DNA of 64,000 bases, taken from NCBI GenBank assembly GCA_963675365.2, contig CAXXVA010000003.1, positions 248,001 through 312,000 on the forward strand, read 5' to 3'. Shown piece by piece: positions 7,785-15,579 of the stretch. The notes below the pieces were generated by a model, which made no database searches, was not told the DNA's origin, and was given only the letters and a program-made list of their open reading frames with translations. The translations under genes were made by a program, and so were the position numbers. Every line of letters starts with the position of its first letter. Within the stretch, counting starts at the first letter, position 1. The stretch comes from CAXXOK01 sp963675365 (GTDB lineage Bacteria; Bacillota; Clostridia; Christensenellales; Aristaeellaceae).

Positions 7785-8832
7785 GTTATTCGGCCCGGGG
7801 GATTTTCGAGTGGTAGAGTGTCCCGTCCCATCCATTTCACCGGACGAAATCTTGCTGCAAACGTCTTACGCATCCATCTGCGGCAGCGACCTGCGAATGA
7901 TCGCCAACGGCTATGCCGGGGTGGATGAAAAGCATCCGCTCACGCTGGGGCATGAAGTCAGCGGCGTCATCCACACAGTGGGGGAAAACGTCAAAGGGTA
8001 CCATCCCGGACAGCATGTAGCCATAGCGCCCAATTTCGGCTGCGGCGTATGCGAGCATTGCGTGCAGGGCAATACCCACCTGTGCGCGGACTATCAGGCT
8101 TTTGGGATCAATATGGACGGCGGATTTGCCGAATTTATGCGCGTGGATGCCCGCATGATCGCCCAGGGCAACATCATGGTCCTGCCGGATACCTTTCCGA
8201 TGGACGAAGCGGCTGTTTTGGAGCCCTTCTCCTGTGTGCTGAACGGTCAGGAGCGTATTCACGTACATCTCAACGATACGGTGCTGATCATCGGGGCGGG
8301 GCCCATCGGCGTGATGCACGCGATGCTAGCCAAGGCACTCGGCGCTTCCAAAGTCATGATCCGCGATACCTCCGCGGCGAGAATGGAGTTCTGCAAACAA
8401 ATCGATCCGTGGTTTGTGACCATGCCGGGCAGCGATTTGAAGGCGGATGTGATGCGGGAGACGAATGGCCGCGGCGTGGACGTATGCATTACGGCATGCC
8501 CTTCCCCGCAGGCGCAGGCAGACGCTCTGGAGCTGATGGCGATGAACGGACGCGTATTGTATTTTGGCGGCCTGCCGGAAGGACGCGATCAGGTTATGCT
8601 GAAAACCAACCAGATTCATTACCGGCAATTAACGGTAAGCGGTTCGACGCGCGCCAATGTGCGGCAGTACCGGGAAGGCGCTAAGCTGCGCGCAGCCGGG
8701 TGTATCGACCTTGCGGCCCTACTGTCGGCCCGCTATCCGCTCCGTGATATCCATAAGGCGATCGACGCCGCACGGGCAGGAAACGGACTGAAATTCTCCA
8801 TCGAGTTTCAAACGGGCCAAAACGGCGAATAA
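7771..8832 (+). CDS. Zinc-dependent medium-chain alcohol/polyol dehydrogenase
   Basis: A 353-residue zinc-type MDR dehydrogenase. The catalytic zinc ligands are the cysteine in ICGSD and the GHE motif in TLGHEVSG. The structural zinc lobe has four cysteines in CGVCEHCVQGNTHLC. The NAD-binding motif IIGAGPIGVMH lies at about residues 172-182. Such enzymes interconvert polyols and ketoses. It overlaps the 3' end of the Gfo/Idh gene and has its own AAGGGGG site. The operon combines three different redox enzymes, suggesting a multi-step polyol or cyclitol oxidation; no specific substrate can be assigned. Confidence 0.85.
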   Translation: MLAAKLFGPGDFRVVECPVPSISPDEILLQTSYASICGSDLRMIANGYAGVDEKHPLTLGHEVSGVIHTVGENVKGYHPGQHVAIAPNFGCGVCEHCVQGNTHLCADYQAFGINMDGGFAEFMRVDARMIAQGNIMVLPDTFPMDEAAVLEPFSCVLNGQERIHVHLNDTVLIIGAGPIGVMHAMLAKALGASKVMIRDTSAARMEFCKQIDPWFVTMPGSDLKADVMRETNGRGVDVCITACPSPQAQADALELMAMNGRVLYFGGLPEGRDQVMLKTNQIHYRQLTVSGSTRANVRQYREGAKLRAAGCIDLAALLSARYPLRDIHKAIDAARAGNGLKFSIEFQTGQNGE

Positions 8833-8930
8833 CGCAGGAGCGTTCGGGTGTATGCCCGGCACACCGGTTTTACAGGAGCGTATTGGCGGTACCGCAGCGT
8901 ACGTTTTTTTGGACAAGGAAAGGTGATAGT

Positions 8931-10097
8931 ATGAATTCATTTGTATACGATGTTCCCGTGAAAGTGTATTTCGGTGAAAACCAGCTCGGGCATCTTGGCG
9001 AAGAGCTCGCAAAGTTTGGCAGCAAGGTTTTGCTGACCTACGGCGGAGGCTCAATTAAAAAAAGCGGCTTGTATGACCGGGTTGTCGCCGAGATCCGCAA
9101 GGCGGGGCTGACGCTTGTCGAGCTCTCCGGGATTGAACCGAACCCCCGGATCGAATCGGTGCGCAAAGGCGCGCAATTGTGTAAATCGGAACAGGTCGAC
9201 GTTCTGCTGGCGGTCGGAGGCGGCTCGACGATCGACGCCACAAAATATATCGCCGCCGGTGCGTGCGTGGATTTTGATCCGTGGATGTTCCTGTCCGAAA
9301 ACGCGCCGATTGAAAACGCGCTGCCGCTGGTCACGGTGCTTACGCTGTCGGCGACGGGTTCGGAGATGAACAGCGGGGGCGTGATATCCAATCCGGAGAC
9401 ACAGGATAAAATCGGCAGAATGGCGCGCCCGATGCTGCCGAAGGTTTCGTTTCTGGATCCGGCCAATACGTATACGGTCAACGCGTATCAAACGGCCTGC
9501 GGCGCGGCGGATATCATCTCCCATATCCTTGAAATCTACTTCAATATGGACCAGGATCTGTATATGCTGGACAGCGTGATGGAAAGCCTGCTGAAAACGG
9601 TTATCAAGTTCACGCCCGTTGCGATGAAAGAACCGGAGAATTACGAGGCGCGCGCCAATATCATGTGGAGTTCTACCTGGGCGCTCAACGGCTTTGTTAA
9701 CGGAGGGAAGCATCAGGAGTGGAGCTGCCATCCCATGGAGCATGAGCTGTCGGCGATCTATGATATTACGCACGGCCTCGGCCTGGCCATTTTAACGCCG
9801 CGCTGGATGGAGTATTGCCTGGACGAAACGACTGCGGCGAAGTACTATCAATTCGGAACGAACGTTTTCCAGATCGATCCATCGCTGGATCAGATGACGG
9901 TGGCCAGGAAGAGCATCGAAATGCTGTCGGATTTCTTTTTCAAAACGCTTGGGCTTAAAAGCACGTTTACAGAGGTCGGCATTCGGGAAAGCGATTTTCC
10001 GGTTATGGCGAAAAAAGCCTGCGGCGGTGCGGTGATACACGGTTTCAAACCGCTTAAGCAAAGCGATATTGAAACCATATTCACCATGTGCCTGTAA
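8931..10097 (+). CDS. Iron-containing alcohol dehydrogenase (BdhA/YugJ-like)
   Basis: A 388-residue group III alcohol dehydrogenase. The cofactor motif GGGST.D lies at residues 97-102, and the metal ligands are D194, H198, H267 and H281 (in ADIISH, CHPMEH and THGLG). The family reduces aldehydes or oxidises alcohols with NAD(P)H and often balances redox in fermenting anaerobes. The start at 8931 follows AAGGAAAGGTG. The 98-base gap after the previous gene contains a short imperfect hairpin with arms near 8847-8851 and 8861-8865 followed by TTTT, which may reduce read-through. It is convergent with the HAD gene, 14 bases away. Confidence 0.88.
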   Translation: MNSFVYDVPVKVYFGENQLGHLGEELAKFGSKVLLTYGGGSIKKSGLYDRVVAEIRKAGLTLVELSGIEPNPRIESVRKGAQLCKSEQVDVLLAVGGGSTIDATKYIAAGACVDFDPWMFLSENAPIENALPLVTVLTLSATGSEMNSGGVISNPETQDKIGRMARPMLPKVSFLDPANTYTVNAYQTACGAADIISHILEIYFNMDQDLYMLDSVMESLLKTVIKFTPVAMKEPENYEARANIMWSSTWALNGFVNGGKHQEWSCHPMEHELSAIYDITHGLGLAILTPRWMEYCLDETTAAKYYQFGTNVFQIDPSLDQMTVARKSIEMLSDFFFKTLGLKSTFTEVGIRESDFPVMAKKACGGAVIHGFKPLKQSDIETIFTMCL

Positions 10098-10111
10098 AGT
10101 AGAAACTTGGG

Positions 10112-10756
10112 TCAGGCCTGCATGCCGGCAACACGGAGTACCGCCGGAAGATCGCCTGGCTCCCTGAGCAGATAGCGATAATCGGTTATGCCCGGATCGG
10201 CTTCGGCGTTCCAGCCTGCAAGCGCAAATGGAACCGATGCGGCAAGCGCGCAGCGGCTGTCGGCGGGCGTATCGCCGACGAACAGGACGCGTTCAGGCTC
10301 GGTGTGGAACATTTGCATATAACGAAGCAGCCCCTCGGGGCTGGGCTTGGGCGCGGCGAACTCCGCGCCCATTACCATATGGAAATACGGCAGCAGCGGC
10401 GCGAGGGCCGTGTCGTTATGAAACTCATAAGCCTTTCTTGCCGATAGCAAGGCCATGGGAATACGCGCCGCGGAGATGCTTGCAAGCATTTCCGGAACGC
10501 CCTGAAATGGCGTTGTGCGGTATGCGGAAGCGTACAGCACGTCATAGCGCCGCACCGCTTTTTTAAGCGAAGATTCCGCAACGCCGATATAGCGCAGCGC
10601 CGCCACGGTATTCATAGACAATGTTTCGCGGCAGCGCGATTCGCTGGCGGGAGACGGCATGCATTCCCGTGAAACGTGCAGCAACGTACCGACGACGGCG
10701 TCGGCGGAATCGATTAGCGTGCCATCGACGTCAAATATAATATGGTCAAACATCAT
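10112..10756 (-). CDS. HAD-superfamily phosphatase (phosphoglycolate-phosphatase-like)
   Basis: A 214-residue HAD hydrolase. Motif I is FDVDGTL (nucleophile D9), motif II is LLSARK, the motif III lysine is in APKPSPEGLL, and motif IV is VGDTPAD. The helical cap between motifs I and II matches the phosphoglycolate/beta-phosphoglucomutase type. It is the last gene of the minus-strand operon that begins with the cupin phosphoglucose isomerase and would remove phosphate from a sugar or acid intermediate, perhaps as a housecleaning enzyme. The ribosome site is weak (CGGAC), and two adjacent ATGs (10756, 10753) are possible. Confidence 0.85.
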   Translation of the reverse strand: MMFDHIIFDVDGTLIDSADAVVGTLLHVSRECMPSPASESRCRETLSMNTVAALRYIGVAESSLKKAVRRYDVLYASAYRTTPFQGVPEMLASISAARIPMALLSARKAYEFHNDTALAPLLPYFHMVMGAEFAAPKPSPEGLLRYMQMFHTEPERVLFVGDTPADSRCALAASVPFALAGWNAEADPGITDYRYLLREPGDLPAVLRVAGMQA

Positions 10757-10804
10757 TTGTCCGATTGCATGTTTTCAAATGGTGAATCCGCAACGGGATC
10801 AACG

Positions 10805-11455
10805 TTATTTGGCGGATTTGCGCGCGGCCGCGACCGCTTCCACCATTTGACGGCCGGTTTTCGCTATCAATTCGTAATCTCCCGTTTTGGCTCCGCGCGT
10901 CAAATCGCTGCCCGCGCCGACGCACACCGCGCCAGCCTGAATCCATTCCGCGGCGTTTTCCGCGTTTACGCCGCCCGTCGGCATCAGTTTGGCCTGCGGC
11001 AGCGGGCCCCGAATGGATTTGATGATTTTGGGGCCGAACAGGTTGCCCGGGAAGATCTTGACGATATCGGCGCCCGCTTCCATGCAGTCCACGGTTTCCT
11101 TAATGGTCATCGCGCCGGCCATACATGCCACCTGGTAACGAAGGCAGAGCTTTACGGTATCCACGTTCAGGCAGGGCGATACGATAAACTGCGCGCCCGC
11201 GAGAATCGCCATGCGCGCAGTTTCAGGATCGAGCACCGTGCCTGCGCCGATAATGACGTCCTGTCCGCTGTACCGCTTGGACAATGCGGCGATGATATCC
11301 ACCGCGCCGGGTACCGTGAACGTAATTTCTATGCCGATGATCCCGCCTTGAATGCAGGCGTCAACGATCTTCACTGCCTGTTCTTCGCTGTCGGCGCGGA
11401 TGACCGCCGCCACACCGTTTTCCTGAAGTTTTTGTAAAACCGTATTCTTATCCAT
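10805..11455 (-). CDS. eda: 2-keto-3-deoxy-6-phosphogluconate aldolase family (KDPG/KHG aldolase)
   Basis: A 216-residue class I aldolase TIM barrel. The Schiff-base lysine lies in ADIVKIFPG, the catalytic glutamate in GIEITF, and the arginine in AVIRA. GAGTVLDPE and MPTGGV are the other family signatures. It cleaves 2-keto-3-deoxy-phosphosugar acids to pyruvate and an aldehyde phosphate, the last step of Entner-Doudoroff or uronate pathways. The start has a GAGGAG site. No KDG kinase or dehydratase is recognisable in this operon, so the phosphorylated substrate must be made elsewhere or by one of the neighbouring enzymes. Confidence 0.88.
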   Translation of the reverse strand: MDKNTVLQKLQENGVAAVIRADSEEQAVKIVDACIQGGIIGIEITFTVPGAVDIIAALSKRYSGQDVIIGAGTVLDPETARMAILAGAQFIVSPCLNVDTVKLCLRYQVACMAGAMTIKETVDCMEAGADIVKIFPGNLFGPKIIKSIRGPLPQAKLMPTGGVNAENAAEWIQAGAVCVGAGSDLTRGAKTGDYELIAKTGRQMVEAVAAARKSAK

Positions 11456-11526
11456 AGTATAGCTCCTCTTTCCGACAGCGTCCTGATGCGCGACAAACCA
11501 TGCGGATGCCGCATGGTTTACCGGTG

Positions 11527-12591
11527 CTACGGTATTAGAATGACTTTAATGCTTTCGTGCGCTTTCGCAAGCGAAAACGCGTTTTGGAAGTCTGCCAGCG
11601 GTATGGCATGGGTAACCACGCCGTTTGTTTTCAGCTCGCCTGAAACAATCCCGCTGATGGAACGCGGAAAACAGCGGGGGCTGAGGCTGGAACCATAAAT
11701 GGTTAATTCCTTTGCGTCCCCGATAATCGACCAATCGATATTCGCGGGACCGGCGAAGACGCTGAATTCCACAAATCGCCCGCCTTTGCGGATAAGGTTC
11801 AGCCCCTGGGAAATGGCGGCGGTATGGCCAGAGGCTTCAATATATACATCGCAGCCGACGTCGGAAGTCAGATCGCGGATAAGCGCGGGAAGTTCTTCCT
11901 TTGTCCAGGCGTCCATCGCATGGGTTGCGCCAAGCGACAGGGCAAGCTTCCGCAGGCGTTCAACCGGATCGATACTGATCAGCGCCCGGGGGTGTAATCG
12001 CGAGGCGGCCGTCACCATGGCCAGGCCCAGGGTGCCCGCACCGGCGATCACCACCACGTCATCAGCTGATATTTCAGCGCGGTCTACGGCGTGTATACCG
12101 CAGGCGTACGGCTCGATCAAAGCGGCTTTGTCAATCGGAAGCGATGCGGGAATGGGGTAGACAAAGGCGTTTTTCGGGACGCGCACATATTCGGCGAAGC
12201 CGCCGTTGAGTTTGCCCTTGAACCCGAACACGTCGTGCGGTGCGCACAGCCAATATTGGCCGGATTTGCAGTATGCGCATTCGCCGCATGGCACGATTTG
12301 CTCCACGGCGACGCGGTCGCCAAGCGACAGTTCGCCCGTATACCCTGGCCCGATTTCGGCGATATGCCCGATGAACTCGTGCCCGGGGATAAACGGCGGC
12401 TCGCAGTATGGCGGATTGCCCTGGCCGCCCCAGAACCGGAAACCGCCTTCGAAGCACTTGATATCGCCCGCGCATACGCCGCAGGCCTCCACTTTCAGCA
12501 GCAGTTCTCCTTGCCCGACCGCAGGAACCTTGACCTGCTCAAGGCGGTAATCATGCTTTCCGTATGCAACCACGGCGTTCATTGTTTTCAT
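11527..12591 (-). CDS. Zinc-dependent dehydrogenase, erythritol/threitol-dehydrogenase-like
   Basis: A 354-residue MDR dehydrogenase. Catalytic zinc ligands are in CGVCAGD and PGHEFIG, and the structural zinc lobe is CGECAYCKSGQYWLC. The NAD motif is VIAGAGTLGLA. The insertion between the CG.C motif and GHE (FEGGFRFWGG...NPPY) is, from memory, found in erythritol/L-threitol dehydrogenases. I chose the ATG at 12591, which has AGAAGAAAG at good spacing, over the ATG six bases upstream. It lies between the cupin isomerase and the aldolase genes and probably oxidises a polyol or aldonate in the same route. Confidence 0.8.
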   Translation of the reverse strand: MKTMNAVVAYGKHDYRLEQVKVPAVGQGELLLKVEACGVCAGDIKCFEGGFRFWGGQGNPPYCEPPFIPGHEFIGHIAEIGPGYTGELSLGDRVAVEQIVPCGECAYCKSGQYWLCAPHDVFGFKGKLNGGFAEYVRVPKNAFVYPIPASLPIDKAALIEPYACGIHAVDRAEISADDVVVIAGAGTLGLAMVTAASRLHPRALISIDPVERLRKLALSLGATHAMDAWTKEELPALIRDLTSDVGCDVYIEASGHTAAISQGLNLIRKGGRFVEFSVFAGPANIDWSIIGDAKELTIYGSSLSPRCFPRSISGIVSGELKTNGVVTHAIPLADFQNAFSLAKAHESIKVILIP

Positions 12592-12615
12592 AGGCATCTT
12601 TCTTCTGTGTTTATT

Positions 12616-13218
12616 TTACTCTGTCCAGTTTGGATTGTCGATGACTGCGGGTTGGCCGTCCCGCTCCACCAGGAGCTTGCGGTACCCTTTAGTTTCAATA
12701 GAACCGTAGTCATGTCCTGCATCCGCACGGAACGCGAAGAACGTAACAAGGGGTTCGTCCTTGCCAACACAGATGGAACGGTGGGCATAGCGTTTGGGAA
12801 CATACACCGCATGGCCGGCTGTCAATTCCAAAGCCCGCCAATCGCCTTCCGGGTTTTCCAGTAGCATGTACCCGTGCCCGCTGAGGCAGTAATAGATCTC
12901 GCCCGTCTCCAGAATGGTGTGAAAATGGCCCTTGGTCATAAAATACTCATCGCCGACCTTGCCGGGATATACGATGGAACAACCAAAGGCCAGATCGCCC
13001 GGGTGTTCGGGCGCCGGCAAGCTATGAAATTCATAAATCAGCGGATCACCATCCGCGATCAGTTTGCTTTCGGCCTTGGTATCGGAGAACATTCCCGTCA
13101 TATCGGAAAGGCGGCGCTTCCCCGTTGCGACGTCGGGAGAAAACCCGGTTTTCAAATCAAAAGGAATGGTAAATCCATGTTCAAAATCCAATTTTTCGTT
13201 GCTTGCGTTGAAATGCAT
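12616..13218 (-). CDS. Cupin-type (archaeal-type) glucose-6-phosphate isomerase
   Basis: A 200-residue protein matching the cupin phosphoglucose isomerase family best known from Thermococcales, unrelated to the usual PGI fold. The metal site is recognisable: GHFHTILETGEIYY gives two histidines and the glutamate, and a third histidine lies in KRYAHRS. It interconverts glucose-6-phosphate and fructose-6-phosphate, or possibly another aldose/ketose phosphate. I chose the ATG at 13218 because AAAGGAG lies at suitable distance; the upstream extension is basic and unlike the family. It is first in the minus-strand operon and has a strong promoter at 13308-13335. Confidence 0.83.
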   Translation of the reverse strand: MHFNASNEKLDFEHGFTIPFDLKTGFSPDVATGKRRLSDMTGMFSDTKAESKLIADGDPLIYEFHSLPAPEHPGDLAFGCSIVYPGKVGDEYFMTKGHFHTILETGEIYYCLSGHGYMLLENPEGDWRALELTAGHAVYVPKRYAHRSICVGKDEPLVTFFAFRADAGHDYGSIETKGYRKLLVERDGQPAVIDNPNWTE

Positions 13219-13307
13219 ACGGCGTTTTCTCCTTTGGAATAGACTCATAAAGAACGAGATGCAGACTCTGCGGTGCTAATGTACCAACATAGGTATCATA
13301 TAGAAAA

Positions 13308-13335
13308 ATTATAGCTGAAAATATAGATTTGTCAA
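13308..13335 (-). promoter_or_regulatory. Strong promoter of the cupin isomerase operon
   Basis: Consensus TTGACA (13330-13335), a 16-base spacer and consensus TATAAT (13308-13313) on the minus strand, about 90 bases before the start codon. It is back-to-back with the divergent promoter at 13348-13376. Confidence 0.72.
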
Positions 13336-13347
13336 GGGAATTAGGGG

Positions 13348-13376
13348 TTGTATTTGGTTTAATGTCATGATATTGT
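13348..13376 (+). promoter_or_regulatory. Promoter of the 13409 dehydrogenase gene
   Basis: TTGTAT (13348-13353), a 17-base spacer and TATTGT (13371-13376). The -10 box overlaps the palindromic repeat at 13373-13387, so a protein bound there would block initiation. Confidence 0.5.
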
Positions 13377-13387
13377 TATTATAACAA
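13373..13387. promoter_or_regulatory. Inverted repeat TTGTTA-TTA-TAACAA, candidate operator
   Basis: Perfect 6-base arms around a 3-base centre, overlapping the -10 box of the plus-strand dehydrogenase promoter. It lies between divergent dehydrogenase and isomerase operons. No regulator gene is adjacent, so the binding protein is unknown. Confidence 0.45.
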
Positions 13388-13408
13388 ATAGAGGAAAGGA
13401 TCTTGGTT

Positions 13409-14446
13409 ATGAAATCGCTGATTGTTGAAAAAAACGGGACGCTTGCGGTAAAAGACGTAAGCATGCCTGAGATCAATGAATGTCAGGCGCTCGTGAAAAC
13501 ATTGAGCTGCGGCGTGTGCAACGGAACGGACGCGAAACTCATTCATCGCCAGTTTAAAAACTTCGGTCCGGACAGCTACCCGCTGATGCTGGGACATGAA
13601 GGCGTTGGCCGCGTGGTGAAGGTGGGGAAGCAGGTGACGTCCTTTAAGCCGGGCGATCTCGTACTGCTTCCGTTTGCCGGCCCGCTGGACGGGTACGCCT
13701 CCGGGTGGGGCGCATACAGCGAATACGGCGTCGTGTGCGATCCTGTCTCCTGGGATGCCAGCCAATATGGACCGACGCCCGAGTGCGCGTTTGCCCAGAA
13801 CGTACTGCCAGCCGATATCGACCCGACGGACGCGGCGATGATCATCACGCTGCGGGAAGTGTTGTCTTCCATTAAGCGGTTCGGAATCGGCGCGAACGAT
13901 CCGGTTGTGATTTTTGGTTGCGGCCCTGTGGGGTTGACGTTTATCAAGTTCATGAGCCTGCTGGGCGTACACCCGATCATCGCGCTGGATATCATCGACG
14001 ACAAACTGGCCGACGCCAAAGAGAAGGGCGCCGATTACACATTCAACAGCAAAACGGACGACTATGCCGCGGAGATCCGCGCCATTTGCCCGGACGGCGC
14101 CAAGTTTGTGCTGGATGCGGTAGGCATCTCGGCGATTATCAACGCGGCGATGCCGCTTTTGCAGGATCAGGGGAAAATCTGCTGTTACGGGATCTCGCCC
14201 AACCTTTCTGCGGAAATCGACTGGTCTGAAGCGCCTTACAACTGGCAGCTGCAGTTTCAGCAGTTCCCCTCCAAGGTTGAAGAGGGCGAAGCCCACAACC
14301 AGATCATGAACTGGCTGAAAGCGGGCGTCATCCAACTCAAGGATTATATCTCCGACGTCTATGATTTTCCGCAGATCATGCAGGCTTTTGAGAAACTGGA
14401 GAAAAAACAGATTGCGAAAAAGTGTATCATCCGATATCCGGAATAA
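13409..14446 (+). CDS. MDR-superfamily dehydrogenase lacking the structural zinc lobe
   Basis: A 345-residue medium-chain dehydrogenase. The catalytic zinc motif is present (CGVCNGTD, then LGHEGVG), and the NAD motif is IFGCGPVGLTF. The four-cysteine structural zinc loop found in the other zinc dehydrogenases of this window is missing; that region reads FAGPLDGYASGWGAYSEYG. Several MDR sugar dehydrogenases, such as some glucose and sorbitol dehydrogenases, lack this zinc, so it may be natural and not a loss. The start is the ATG at 13409, spaced 8 bases from GAGGAAAGGA. A single-gene transcript ending at the 14514-14551 terminator is likely. Confidence 0.82.
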   Translation: MKSLIVEKNGTLAVKDVSMPEINECQALVKTLSCGVCNGTDAKLIHRQFKNFGPDSYPLMLGHEGVGRVVKVGKQVTSFKPGDLVLLPFAGPLDGYASGWGAYSEYGVVCDPVSWDASQYGPTPECAFAQNVLPADIDPTDAAMIITLREVLSSIKRFGIGANDPVVIFGCGPVGLTFIKFMSLLGVHPIIALDIIDDKLADAKEKGADYTFNSKTDDYAAEIRAICPDGAKFVLDAVGISAIINAAMPLLQDQGKICCYGISPNLSAEIDWSEAPYNWQLQFQQFPSKVEEGEAHNQIMNWLKAGVIQLKDYISDVYDFPQIMQAFEKLEKKQIAKKCIIRYPE

Positions 14447-14513
14447 GGTGCTGAGGACGCCGGTCTACGCGCTTTAACAGGCCGGTGACGGATACTGATC
14501 TGTGAACCCATGG

Positions 14514-14551
14514 AAAACCGCCCGCAGTTCGCTAGCGCTGCGGGCGGTTTT
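14514..14551. terminator. Bidirectional intrinsic terminator
   Basis: A perfect 14-base inverted repeat (14514-14527 and 14538-14551) with a 10-base loop. The GC core CCGCCCGCAG is flanked by AAAA on the left and TTTT on the right, so it can end transcription from both sides. It separates the 13409 dehydrogenase from the convergent SMP-30 operon. Confidence 0.85.
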
Positions 14552-14574
14552 CGTAAGGAGGGCCCGATAGATTT

Positions 14575-15567
14575 CTAGGGTTCAATATCCAGCATCGACA
14601 TCGTAGCCGGCATTTCATGCGCGGTGTTAACCTTCTGGTCGTCCACCACAAGGTCAAAACAGGATACGATCAGTTTCCCGTTCCAATAGCAAGGCTCGCC
14701 CGGCTCGTCCAGACCGCCGTCAAACCCGTCGCAATCGGGGCTTTGGGCGATCCGGGTAATAACGCCGTCGGGAGAAATGCGCCCGATCGCGTTTGCGGAG
14801 AAATCCGCCACATAGATGTTGCCGTACGGATCGATGGTCATGCCGTCGGTGGTCAGGAGGTTTTTGGGATCCTGGCACCACAGTTCGTTGCTGACCAGAT
14901 CGCCGTGATCATCCAGGGTAAGACGGTGAATGGAACCGTCGCCGAAATTCCCGATAATCAGCCGTCCTTCACGGTCAAATACGATGCCGTCTACGCCATA
15001 CTGGCACAGCGGATTTTCTGTGATAAAGGTGCACAGGATATTTTTATCTTCCAGGGTATTGGTGCAGTGAATATCATGGTCGTCCAGATGAAACTTGTAT
15101 ACGCAGCTCATCAGATTGCCGCTTTCGGTTTTCACGTTGGCCAGGGTGGACTGGGTCAGGTACATATAGTCGCCCTTGATGCGGATCCCGTTGGGATGCT
15201 CCATATGATCGGCAACCACGGTAACCTTTTCAATCGTGTCCCCGTTCATACGCACTCTTAGCACACGTCCGGTGTACACAAGATCCTCCCTGCCTGTCCA
15301 GCCGGGATTGTCGATAATGTAAAGATCCTGATCGGGACCAAATGCGATTCCCATGCTCCGGGCCTCGCCTGTTTCCGGATTCACAGGCACGTCAAACCAT
15401 TTGCGGATATGCTTCTGCTTGTCGATTTTCAGAATGCAGCTGGGCATCGTCATATCGGCGAAATTCGGGCAGGAGAGGATCAGGTTTCCCTCGCTGTCGA
15501 TTTCCATGCCGTCCGGGGTGCAAACAAGGTCTTCAGGAAGTAATGTAAAAAGTTTGGGGGTTTGCAT
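14575..15567 (-). CDS. SMP-30/gluconolactonase-like beta-propeller protein
   Basis: A 330-residue six-bladed propeller of the SMP-30/gluconolactonase/LRE family. Repeating blades are visible as GNLILS, PNGIRI, GVDGIVFDREGRLIIGNF and TTDGMTIDPYGNIYVADFS. The acidic and asparagine residues in these blades normally bind a divalent metal. The family hydrolyses sugar lactones to aldonic acids. It is the last gene of the five-gene minus-strand operon (14575-19976) and starts with a GAGAGGAG site 13 bases after the kinase gene. No signal peptide is visible, so it should be cytoplasmic. The exact lactone is unknown. Confidence 0.8.
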   Translation of the reverse strand: MQTPKLFTLLPEDLVCTPDGMEIDSEGNLILSCPNFADMTMPSCILKIDKQKHIRKWFDVPVNPETGEARSMGIAFGPDQDLYIIDNPGWTGREDLVYTGRVLRVRMNGDTIEKVTVVADHMEHPNGIRIKGDYMYLTQSTLANVKTESGNLMSCVYKFHLDDHDIHCTNTLEDKNILCTFITENPLCQYGVDGIVFDREGRLIIGNFGDGSIHRLTLDDHGDLVSNELWCQDPKNLLTTDGMTIDPYGNIYVADFSANAIGRISPDGVITRIAQSPDCDGFDGGLDEPGEPCYWNGKLIVSCFDLVVDDQKVNTAHEMPATMSMLDIEP

Positions 15568-15579
15568 AACAGTCTCCTC

